Shown here one piece after another: positions 43,190 to 55,544 of a stretch of 64,000 nt of DNA. This DNA is from Microglena sp. YARC (taxonomy: Eukaryota; Chlorophyta; Chlorophyceae; Chlamydomonadales; Chlamydomonadaceae), in NCBI GenBank assembly GCA_022414725.1, contig CM039462.1, positions 129,878,845 through 129,942,844 of the forward strand. The letters run 5' to 3'. The translations under genes and the position numbers were made by a program. Numbering within the stretch: the first letter of the stretch is position 1; the number at the start of each line of letters is the position of its first letter. The notes below the pieces were generated by a model. That model made no database searches. It was not told the DNA's origin and saw only the letters and a list, made by a program, of their open reading frames with translations.

Positions 43190-43470
43190 TGGCCATGCAA
43201 GGCAGACGGTGAGCAGCCCACTGTCAGGTGAAAAATAATGTAACGATTTAAAATTCAAGCACGAATGACCTGCTGGTATTTGGGGAAGATGGCGACCAGC
43301 CAAGTTACTGGCTGGAGCCATGTAACCAAGTACAATGGAGGGGTTGGGCTTATAACCAAGAAAAGTCTCTCAACCAGGGTTGTTCAGAACTCTGCGTCCT
43401 ACGTCGCAGATGCAACGTCGAAGGGTCTGTTGCGTCGCAGGACGCAACGTGGGGAGCGGCCGTTGACCAG
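43190..43470 (+). repeat. Hairpin-motif copies and dispersed CTGCGTCC repeat
   Basis: A diverged copy at about 43198-43262 and a good one at 43286-43332 (GAAGATGGCGACCAGCC..CATGTAACCAAG) of the hairpin family. 43383-43465 is copy 2 of the 10947 repeat, extended by GTTGCGTCGCAGGACGCAAC, itself a near-palindrome. Confidence 0.7.
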
Positions 43471-43479
43471 CAGTCCTAA

Positions 43480-45006
43480 CCCCCCCTTCACCTATTGGCG
43501 AGGTGCTGGCCTGCTGGGGGTGTTGGGGCGGCATTGTGCCTGGGGAGGCCCCTCCTTCACCTATTGGCGAGGTGCTGGGGGTTTTGGAGCGGCACTGTGC
43601 CTGGGAAGGCCGATGGCTAGGTCTAGCACATCCCTGCCGATACCAGACGCCTCATTCCTCATCCCCCTCATCGCCATTTCGCCTGAGTAGTCCTTCCCCA
43701 TGTGGCGGTTGAGGCGGTAGATGAGAGATCGGTGCGACTCTTCATCATTGCACCGCAGCCCCTTCCTTACGGGCAGGTTCAGTGACAGTCCCATGAACTG
43801 GGAGGGGGGGGGGGGGGGGGGGGGGGGAGGGACGGGATAGTCAGCTAGCTGTTAAGTCAGTTAGCTTTTAAGTCAGTTAGGTGTTTTGTCAGTTAGCTGT
43901 TAAGTCAGTTAGCTGGTACATCAGTTAGCTGTTACGTCAGGTAGATGTTACGTCAGTTAGCTGTTAAGTCAGTTGGATGCTAAGCCATTTAGCTGTTACG
44001 TCATTTAGCTGTTAAGTCAGTTAGCTGGTACGTCAGTTAGCTGTTAAGTCAGTTGGATGCTAAGCCATTTAGCTGTTACGTCATTTAGCTGTTAAGTCAG
44101 TTAGCTGGTACGTCAGTTAGCTGTTAAGTCAGTTGGATGCTAAGCCATTTAGCTGTTACGTCATTTAGCTGTTAAGTCAGTTAGCTGGTACGTCAGTTAG
44201 CTGTTAAGTCAGTTGGATGCTAAGCCATTTAGCTGTTACGTCATTTAGCTGTTAAGTCAGTTAGCTGGTACGTCAGTTAGCTGTTCAGTCACGTCCACCC
44301 ACCCAGCACCCTACCTCCACTGATTCGGTATTCAATGCTGATGCGGTAGGTCCTCTCCACTGCCTAAACTATTTGTTTGGTTGGGTAAGTCCCTGTAACC
44401 TTTTTGCCCCCCACATACTCACCTACCCACTCACACCCACCACCTACCCACTCCCATCCACCCAGCACCCTACCTCCCCTTACATCCACCCACTCACACC
44501 CACCCATACATCCACCCACCGACCCACTCCCACCCACCCAGCACCTTACCTCCACTGATTTCCTGTACTCGATGCTGATGCGGTAGGTCCTCTCCACGGA
44601 GCGGATGTTGTCAATGCTCTGATTGGGAATCACCCATTTCACCTTCAGTGGGGCGGGCGGGTGGGGTGGGTGAGGTGGGGTGTGGGGTGGGTGTTTGTGT
44701 ATGTGGTGAGTGGGGTTTATGTGTGTGCGGGGGTGGGGTGGGAGGTGGGGGTATGGTGCGTGTGGGTGAGTGAGGTGTATGTGTGCGTGTGTGTGTGTGT
44801 GTGTGTTGGGGGGCTTACCTTGTATGTGACTGGCAACAAGTTTGAGCTCGATGCAAACATGCTGTCGGGAATGGCGGGGGGTGGGCTGGCATGGGTGTGG
44901 GTGAGTGGGGTGTATGTGTATGTGTGTGTGTGTGTGTTGGGGGGCTTACCTTGTATGTGACTGACAACAAGTTTGAGCTGGATGCAAACATGCTGTCGGG
45001 AATGGC

Positions 45007-45040
<34 letters not shown>

Positions 45041-45603
45041 GGGGGGCTTACCTTGTATGTGACTGACAACAAGTTTGAGCTGGATGCAAACATGCTGTCG
45101 GGAATGGCGGAGCCAGCACTGCTGTGGTACTTGGCATACAGGTAGGCCACGTGGTTGTTGGTTAGCAGCACTACGCGCGTACGGCGTGCAGCGATGACGT
45201 CAATGACCTGGGTGAGGGGTTGGGTGGTTGGTCAGTTAGTCGGCTGGGTGGTTAGGTTGGTCGGTTACGTTATGGGTGTAGTACACAACTCCCCCCACCC
45301 ACCCACCCCACACACACTCACACACTACCAGCCACCAGCAGCAAATTCATTTTGCGAGGTCAGCATCCATGTGAGGCAGGGAGCTCTGCCAAGCTTTTAT
45401 CCCCCCCCCCCCCCCCCCCACTACTTCCCCCCCCCCCACACACACAAACACACAAACACAACCACCCCGCACCTTGTCATTAGCAACTTACCCCCCACCC
45501 CATCCCCCCACCCCCACCCACACCCCCACCCACACACCCTCACCTTGTCATTGGCGAGGTCAGCATCCCATGTGAGGCAGGGAGCTCTGCCAAGCTTCTA
45601 TCA

Positions 45604-45638
<35 letters not shown>

Positions 45639-48543
45639 ACACACACACACTACTACTCCCCTCACACACAAACACAAACACCCCCGCACCTTGTCATTAG
45701 CAACTTACCCCCCACCCACCCACCCACCCACCCACCCTCACCTTGTCATTGGCGAAGTCAGCATCCATGTGAGGCAGGGAGCTCTGCCAAGCCTCTATTA
45801 GCTGCGCACGCTTCTGCTCTAATTTTCTGTTGTCGCCTTGCAGACCCGCGTTCTGGAGGGGAGCACTGGGGACAGTGATGCGACGCACAAGCTTGCCCTG
45901 GGGGGGTGGGGGTGGGATGTGAGGTGTGGTGTGGGTGGGAGTTGGGTGTGGGGTGTGGGTGTGGGTGTGGGGTGTGGGTGTGTGGTGTGGGTGTGGGTGT
46001 GGGTGTGGGTGTGGGTGTGGGGTGTGGGGTGTGGGTGTGGGTGTGGGTGTGGGTGTGGTGTGTGTGGGTGTGGGGTGTGGTGTGTGGGTGTGGGTGTGGG
46101 GTGTGGGTGTGGGGTGTGGTGTGGGTGGGAGTTGGGTGTGGAGGGGTGGGGGTTGAGGTAGAGTGGGGGGTTGAGGTAGGGTGGGTGTGGGTGTGGGGTG
46201 TGAGGTAAGGTGGGGTTGGGGTGGGTGAGGGGGTGAGGGCTGAGGTAGGGTGGAGTGAGGTCGGGTGAGGTACACACACACAAACTCCACAGACCCCCCC
46301 CCCCCCTCATACACACACACACCTGGATGCCCCTCTTCCCCAAACACACAAGACCCAGTCCTTGGAAGAAGCTTGGAGCTAGAATCTATGACACCAGCCC
46401 GCAACAATCTCCCCCCTCACCACACACACCTCCCCCTCCCACCACCCAAGAAGACACCCACCTGGATGCCCTCTTCCCCAAACACACGAGGCCCAGCCTT
46501 GAAGCAGTTTAGAGCCTGAGTCAATGACACCGTCAGCGGGGCGCAGCACCACTCCCTCCCTCTCCCCCACCCCCCCCACCCCCACACACACAAGGAGACA
46601 CCCACCTGGATGCCCCTCTTCCCTCTTCCCTAAACACAAGGCCCAGCCCTTGAAGCAGTTGGAGCCTGAGTCAATGACACCAGCAGCCGGGCGCAGCACT
46701 CCCTCCCCCCCCCCCCCCCCCCTACCCCACGTCACCACACATACACTACCCACACACACCTGGATGCCCCTCTTCCCCAAACACACGAGGCCCAGCCCTT
46801 GAAGCAGTTTGGAGCCTGAGTCAATGACACCAGCAGCCGGGCGCAGCACCACTCCAAGGGAACCCTTGAAGAGGCCCAAGAAGAATCCAGCAACGGCCCA
46901 AGCGCCCTGCAGCCGACGAGCCCCCTCGTAGGGGTCAAGCAAGAAGCCTGGGTGGGGTTGGGGGTGGGGGGCGGGAGGGTGGGGGTGGGGGTGGGTGGGG
47001 GGTGGGGTTCGTATATCTCTATATATGTATACATATAAAATTGCAGCCCAGACACAGCAATATATATATAATATGTGCATGTATTATATGTACATGTATT
47101 ATATGTAAATGTATTTATATATATATTTTATATACATGTATATACATATATGTATCCCATTGGAACAACGGGGACCTTTCCAACCTCTTTTTTTTACTTC
47201 TATGACTAAGTTTGGACTTAACAGATTGTATGCCCTTAGACTGGCGGACAAGGTCCACTCCCACTCTATTTCTAGCTTTCAAAGTATTTTACAATGTCCA
47301 CGATTTATGGAGACCCAACAGGGCAGGGTCAACCTGACTCATTTTGGAGCCTGACCCAGTTTGGAGCCTGACCCAGTTTGGAGCCTGACCCAGTTTGGAG
47401 CCTGACCCAGTTTGGAGCCTGACTCAGTTTGGAGCCTGACTCAGTTTGGAGCCTGACCCAGATTGGAGCCTGACCCAGTTTGGAGCCTGATCCAGTTTGG
47501 AGCCTGACCCAGTTTGGAGCCTGACTCAGTTTGGAGCCTGACCCAGTTTGGAGCCTGACCCAGTTTGGAGCCTGGGTCAATATCAGGGCAGGGTCTTAGC
47601 AACTTCCCTGGTTCTCCTTGTTTTAGATCTTGCCAAAGGGCTTATTCAGATCTTGCCAAGGGGCTTATTCAGATCTTCTAACAAGAAGACTCTTTTACAG
47701 TGACTACTGCTAGTTCCTGCTTACCCAGTGGTGTCCATAACTTCACGTCCTGAGAATGGCATATTACTCGGATGTAACAATTTCATTTCATTCATAGTGT
47801 AGCCCAGGTCACCTTCCAGTCCACCGCCTAGTCCCATCATAATGTCGTTCTGTGCCTGATACAAAGAGTCCACTACTGTCTGTGGCCTCGACACAAAGCA
47901 CTCTCACACACACACACGCACACTCACACATACAAACACACACACGATACCCACTCAACCCAACCTGATCCAAATCAACCTGACCCAACCTGACCCAGGT
48001 CACCTTCCAGTCCACTGCCTAGTCCCACCATAATGTTGTTCTATGCTTCGTATCACCCCACTCAAACCAATCTGACCCAACTCAACTTGATCAAACTCAA
48101 TCTGACCCAACTCAACCCAATCCAACCTGACCCAGCTTACCTCCCAGCCCACCGCAGTCCATCATAATATCGTTCTGTGCCTGGTACCATCCACACCGAA
48201 CCAATCTGATCCAACTCAATCTAACTCAATCTGACCCAACTCCACCCGACCCAACCCAACCTGACCCAGCTCACCTTCCAGTCCTCCGCCTAGTCCCATC
48301 ATAATGTCGCTCTATGCTTCGTATCAACCCACTCGACCCAACCTGACCCAACTCAACCTGATCCAAATCAATCCAATACAACTCCACCCAACCCAACCTG
48401 ATCTAACCCAACCCAACCTGACTCAGCTCACCTTCCAGTCCTCCGCCTAGTCCCATCATAATGTCGTTCTGTGCCTGGTACAAAGAGTCCACCACTGTCT
48501 GCGGCCTCAACACAAAACACTTTTTTTCACACACACGCACACG

Positions 48544-48575
<32 letters not shown>

Positions 48576-51500
48576 AACACGATACCCACCCAACCCGACC
48601 TGATCCAAATCAACTTGATTCAACCTGACCCAGCTCACCTTCCAGCCCACCGCCTAGTCCCATCATAATGTCGTTCTGTGCCTGGTACAACGAGTCCACC
48701 ACTGTCTGTGGCCGCAACACAAAGCGCTCTATGGCCTCTTGGTCAGATAGCCTGCCCTGCCTCTGAACCGGCAGCACCAGCATCACCGATGCGATCACGC
48801 GGCTGAACATTCCAAGGACCTGGCCTGGGGGTGGGTGGGGTGTGTGGTGGCGTGGGACGGTGGGGTGTGTGGTGTGGGAGGGTGTGGTGGTGTGTGGTGG
48901 TGGTGATGAGTGGTGGTGGTGGGTGGGTTGTGGGTGGTGTGTAAAGCTGGGTGAGTGGGTGAGAGGTGGTGGGTGGGTGGTGGGGTGGTGGTGTGTGTGC
49001 CCTGCCTCTGAACCGGCAGCACCAGCATCGACCCATGCGATCACGCGCTGAACATCCAAGCACCTGGCCTGGTGGGTGGGGTGGTGGTGTGTGGACGGTG
49101 GGGGTGCGTGGTGTGGGAGGGTGGTGGGTGGTGGGTGGTGGGTGGTGGGTGCGTTGTGTGGTGGTGTGGGTGGTGGGGTGGGTGTGGGTGTGGGTGGTGT
49201 GGGATTGGGTGTAGGTGGACATGCATACAGACCTACCTATGGAGAACACATAGAATCGAAACGGGAGATTATCTTGCGGTCGGGGCGTGAGGTGAGTGTG
49301 TGTGTGTACTTGCGTGGTTGGGTGTGGGTGGACATACATACAGACCTACCCATGGAGGTGAACATGTAGAAACCGACACGAGAGGGTATCTTGAGGTGGG
49401 TGTGGGAGGGAAGTAGGGTGGGTGTGTGGGTGTGGGTGTGGGTGGACATATATAAATCAGACCTACCCATTGTGGTGGGGTAGGGTGGGTGTGGGTGGGA
49501 GTGGTGTGGGTGTGTGTGTGTGGGGGGGAGTAGGTGGACATACATACAGACCTACGCATTGTGGTGGGTTGTAGGGTGTGGGTGTGTGGGAGTGGTGTGG
49601 TGTGTGGGGGGGGGGTGGGGGGGGGGGGGGGGGGGAGGGGGGGGGAGTAGGTGGAATACATACAGACCTACCCATGGAGGGTGAACATGTAGAAACGACA
49701 CGAGAGGGTATCTGAGAGGGCTGACCGACCGTCTGCCACATCTTTCCCATCTCAGCCAGGGAGATCGCCAAACCACAGGAAAGTGGCTGGGCAGCACAGT
49801 GTGCACCACTGGTCCCGCACCGCCAGTTACCTGGATGTGTGAGTTTTGGTGGGCTTAGAATGGTGGTGATCCAAGCTAAAAGCCAAGCCAAGCCAAGCCA
49901 AGCACCAATAACAGTCCATTCACCCAACCACAGGCAGTACCAGTCACCACTGGTCCCGCACCGCCTAGTACCTGGATGTGTGAGTGTGTGGGCTTAGTAT
50001 GGTGGTGATCCAAGCCAAGCCAAGCCAAGCCAACAAGCCAAGATCCTATCCTATCCAAGCCAAGCCAACAAGCCAAGATCCAAGCCAAGCCAAGCAACAA
50101 GCCAAAGATCCAATCCTATCCAAGCCAAGCAACAAGCCAAGATCCTATGAGCAACAAGCAAGTCAATCCTATCCAAGCCACAAGCCAAGATCCAATCCTA
50201 TCCAAGCCAAGCCAACAAGCCAAGATCCAATCCTATCCAAGCCAAGCCAACAGCCAGATTCCAATCCTATCCAAGCCAAGCCAACAAGCCAAGATCCAAT
50301 CCTATCCAAGCCAAGCAACAGCCAAGATTCAATCCTATCCAGCAAGCCCAAGCCAAGATCCAATGCTAAGGATCCAATCCTATCCAACAGAAGCCAACAA
50401 GCCAAGCAAGGCCAGATCCAATCCTATCCAAGCCAAGCCAACAAGCCAAGATCCAAAAGCAAGCCAACCAAGATCCAATCCTATCCAAGCCTAGCCAACA
50501 AGCCAAGATCCAATCCTATCCAAGCCAAGCCAACAAGCCAAGATCCAATCCTATCCAAGCCAAGCCAACAAGCCAAGATCCAATCCTATCCAAGCCATAG
50601 CAACAAGCCAAGATCCTATCCTTATCCAAAAAGATCCAACTATCCCAAGCCAACAAGCAAGATCAATCCTATCCAAGCCCAAGCCAACAAGCCAAGATCC
50701 AATCCTATCCAAGCCAAGGTCCAACAAGCCAAGATCCAATCCTATTCCAAGCCCTGCCAAGCCAACAAAGCCAAGATCCAATTCCTATTCAAGGCTAGCC
50801 AACAAGCAAACCAAGATCCAATCCTATCCAAGCCTAGCCAACAAGCCAAGATCCATCCTATCCGAGCCAAGCCTAACAAGCCAAGATCCAATCCTCAGCC
50901 AAGCCTAGCCAACAAGCCAAGATCCAAGGCAAGCCAAGCAAGATCTCATATCCTATTTCCTATCCATCCTAGCAAGCCAACAAGCCAAGATCCAATCTAT
51001 CCAAGGGCAAGATTCCAATCCTATCCAAGATTCTTAATCCTATCCAACAAGCCAAGCTTTATTCTCAATGCTAGCGCAACAGAGTCCAATCTCCTATCCA
51101 AGCCTAGCCAACAAGCCAAAGATCCAATCTCTATCCAAGCCAATGCCAACAAAGGGCCAATGCTGGATCGAAGTGCATTCGCATCCCTCAAGCCAAACAG
51201 CGGCGACGATCAAGCTCAACAAGCCTAAGCCAACATGCGGTAGCCAGGGCCAAGTCCAATCCTATCCAAGCCTAAGCCAAGCAGCCGGAAGATTCCAATT
51301 TCTCTATCCAACAAGCCAACCGAAAGCAATCCTATCCTATGTGCCAATGCCAACAAGCCAAGATCCAATGCCATATCGCAAGCCAAGGCGCAACAAGCCA
51401 AGATCCTAATCATATCCAAGCCAAGCCAAGCAAAAGCCAAGATCCAATCCTGTCCAAGCCAAGATCTATCCAAGCCGCGCCAACGAAGCCCAAGATCCAG

Positions 51501-54500
51501 TCCAATCACCCATAACAGTCCAATCACCCATCACCAGCACAGGAAGAGTGGCGGGCAGCATCGTTACCACAGGGCCGTCTCCACCGATCACCCACACCAC
51601 CCACCACCACCCACGACACACCTTTCGTGTTTCGGTCATGGAATCCAGAAGTAAGTGCCGCTGCACCCACCACCGCCCACCCACCCCGCCACTACTACCA
51701 CACACCTTTGGATGTATCGATCATTGCAATCCACCACTCCGATCACCCACCCACCACCTACCACCACCACACACCTTTTTTTATGTTTCGGTCATTGCAA
51801 TCGCAGGTTAAGTGTGTTGCACCCACACCGCCCACCCAATTTAGTTTTTCGGTTTTTTCCACCACTACCACCACACACCTTTTATGTTTCGGTCATTGCA
51901 ATCCAGATTAAGTGTTGTTGCACCCCACCAGCCGACCCATCCACCCGTCACCACTACCACCACACACCCTTTTATGTTTCGGTCATTGCAATCCAGGTTA
52001 AGTGTGTTGCACCCACCACCGCCCACCCACGCCACACACTACCACCACACCTTTTTATGTTTCGTCATTGCAATCCAGGTTAAGTGGTGTTGTTGCATCA
52101 CACCACCGCCCACCCATTCACCACTACCACCACACACCTTTTAGTGTGTTTCGGTCATTGCAATCCAGGTTTAAGTGTTGTTGCACCCACCGACCACCCA
52201 CCCACCCACCTACCACCACACACCTTTTATGTTTCGGTCATGTGCATCCATGTGTTTAAGTGTTGTTGCACCCCACCAACCGCCCACCCACCCACACTAC
52301 CCACCACACACCTTTTATGTTTCGGTCATTGCAATCCAGGTTAAGTGTTGTTGCAGCCACCACCGGCCCCACCACCCACTACTACCACGCACCTTTTATG
52401 TATCGATCATTGCGATATCCACCCACGCCGATCACCCATCCACCACCACCAGCACCAGCCACCACACCTTTCGTGTTTCGGTCATTGCAATCCACCACCA
52501 TGACCACCCATCATCCACCACCACCACCACCACCACACACCCACTCTTTCGAGTTTCGGTCATTGCATCCAAGAGTAGTGTCGTTGCAGGTTTGTTGATA
52601 AAGCCAACCCAGGGTTGAGGGGTTTATAGTTTGAGTTTAGGGTTTGGGGCTTGGGGCCAACCCTTAGGGGTTTCTGGTTTGGGGCTAGGGTTAGAGGCAT
52701 AGGGCCAACCTTTGGGGGTTTAGGGTTTAGGAAGTGGAGTTAGTGTGTATGAGCAGTAGGAAGCAGTTGGAAGTATTTGGAAGCAGTTTTGTTAAATCAG
52801 TTGGAAGCAGTTGGAAGTAGTTGGAAGTAGTTGAAAGCAGTTGGAAGCAGTTGGAAGCAGTTGGGGGGCAGTTGAAGCAGTTGGAAGTAGTTTGGAAGCA
52901 GTTGGAAAGCAGTTGGAAGCAGTTGGAAGCATCTAACTAAGCCACCCCACCTTGTTGAACAGTTTGTTGGGTCAAGCTGATGGAGGCCGGCCCCCCCACA
53001 TCACACTCGCACACACCTCCCCCCCCCACACCCCACACCACACGCGTACACCCGTCCACACACACTCATCACACACTCACCCCACCCCACCCTACCCCAC
53101 CTTGTTATTCAGTTTGTTTGGGCAGGCTGATGGAGGCCAGGGGAGATGGAGCGTTGGTGACTTTGATGAGCCTGGAACCCCTGGCCCCTGAAAAACAGGT
53201 CAGCGCGCCACTCAGCAGGCCGTCCCACCACCCCCCATCTAAGTTAGACACCCACGCCCCACCTCACCCCACACCCACACCACCACCACCACCCCACCTT
53301 GTTGAACAAGTTTTGTTGGGCAGGCTGATGACGCCAGGAGATGGGGAGCGTTGGTGACGTTGATGAGCTGGAACCTGGCCCCCTGAAATTCGGGTCAGCG
53401 CTGCCACTCAAAGCAGGCCCCCCTGCTCATGGGACTTGATTTCCTTGTCCCCAGTGTGTGTGGCGGGGCTCTTGTCCGTAGCCCCCCCTGCTCCAGGGGG
53501 TGGGGTGAAGTTGGTAGATGGGGATGGACAACAAACATGAGTGCAGGCATATTACCATTTATATACAGCATCATGCAATCTGTATCTGTATCTGTATCAT
53601 GCAATCTGTATCATGCAATCTGTATCTGTATCTGTATCATGCAATCTGTATCTGTATCTGTATCATGCAATCTGTATCTGTATCATGCAATCTGTATCTG
53701 TGTTGCCAATCTGCATGTGTATGAATCTGTATCTGTGCAATCTGTATCTGTATCATGCAATCTGTATCTGTATCTGTATCTGTATCATGCAATCTGTATC
53801 TGTGCAATCTGCAATGTGTATGCAATCTGTATCTGTGCAATCTGTATCTGTATCATGCAATCTGTATCTGTATCTGTATCTATATATGAGTGCAGGCATA
53901 TTACCATTTATATACAGCATCATGCAATCTGTGTGATATCATATGATATCATACTCACCTTTGGTCAACATCGTATGATATGCCGGTCCCTACTTACGTA
54001 ACAACAAACAACATTTCAACGTACCTCCCTGCCCAGCGCCCCCGCTGTCCTGGCCCCGCCCACGCATGCTTATGTAAGCAAAAGTAAGCATAAACATGCA
54101 AAACGTGTCATTGCCTGTGAATGTATACAAAAGTTATAGCAAAAAATTGGCAAAAACGCGTTCCTAATGTTACGAAAAAGTAAGCAATGAATAGCAAAGC
54201 ATGCTAATAGAAGCAAACACCATTCTCAATCATACCTCCCTGCCCTGCGCCCCCGCTGTCCTGGTCCCCAGCCCCAGCATGCTAGATGTACGCCAAAGGG
54301 ACAGCAAAATATAGCAAAACACATGCTTCTGTATAAAAAAAGTAAAGCAAAACACAGGCAAAACATAGCAAATACGCGTGTGGGAAGAAAAGTAGGCCAA
54401 AAAATGGCGAAACGCGTCCTAATGTAAAAAGAAGCAATGAATAAGCAGAAGAAGCATGCTAATAGAAGCAAACACCATTCTCAACATACCTCCCTGCCCT

Positions 54501-55512
54501 GCGCCCCCGCTGTCCTGGCCCAGCCCCAGCATGCTGATGAAAGCAAAAGTAAGCAAAATGTAGCAAAACACATGCTTCTGTATGAAAAAGTAAGCAAAAC
54601 ACGGGCAAACACGGGCAAAACACGGGCAATACGCATGCTTAGATGTGAAAAGGTAAGCTATGCATAGCAAAACGCGTCCTATTGTATGAAAAAGGAAGCA
54701 ATGCAGAGCAACATAATCGCACCTCCCTGCCCAGCGCCCCCGCTGTCACGCCCGCCCAGCATGTTGAAGTTTGGACGTGAGGTTGAGGGTGGATGTTTCA
54801 CTTGCAGGAGCTCAGGTTAGAACTCCTCTAGGAAAAAACCAACAACTAGAACTCTGGTCCCGCATTGCCGACAGGTCCTGCTCCTCTTTCAGGTACAACC
54901 AGTGGAGGGCCACCTAGAGGGGGCATGAGGGTAAAATAATAAATAAAATTAAAAAATAAACATATAAAACTCTGGTCCCGCATTGCCGACATGTCCTGCT
55001 CCTCTTTGAGGTACAACCAGTGGAGGGCAACCTGGAGGGGGCATGAGGGTAATTAAAGAAAAAAGAAAAACAAACTCTGGTCCTGCATTGCCGACATGTC
55101 CTGCTCCTCTTTGAGGTACAACCAGTGAGGGCAACCTGGAGGGGCATGAGGGTAAAATTATAGGGTCATGAGGGTGTGAGGGTGAATAATAAATAGAGGG
55201 GGGATCAGGGGATTTGGTTAAGTTAAAAAAATGAAATAAACTCTGGTCCCGCATTGCCGACAGGTCCTGCTCCTCTTTGAGGTACAACCAATGGAGGGCA
55301 ACCTGGAGGGGGCATGAGGGTAAATAATAAAATAGGAGTTGCCGTGAAAGAGCAAAAGAAGTATCGCCTCCCCCATACACACCCCACCTACCCCCCCCCC
55401 CCCCCCCCCCCACACCACACACACACACACACAAACACACATACCCCCCCCCCCCCTCCCCCCCCTACCCCCCCCCCCTCCCCTCACCACCACCACAAAC
55501 ACACACACACAT

Positions 55513-55544
<32 letters not shown>

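Noticed and set aside
45697..46407. Pro/His/Thr-rich 236-codon frame
   Set aside because: Reads through the GTGTGGG microsatellite; only the ends are true VPS13 exon sequence.
49984..51228. 414-codon plus-strand Ser/Gln/Pro/Lys frame
   Set aside because: Translation of the AAGCCAAGATCC minisatellite inside a VPS13 intron on the opposite strand.
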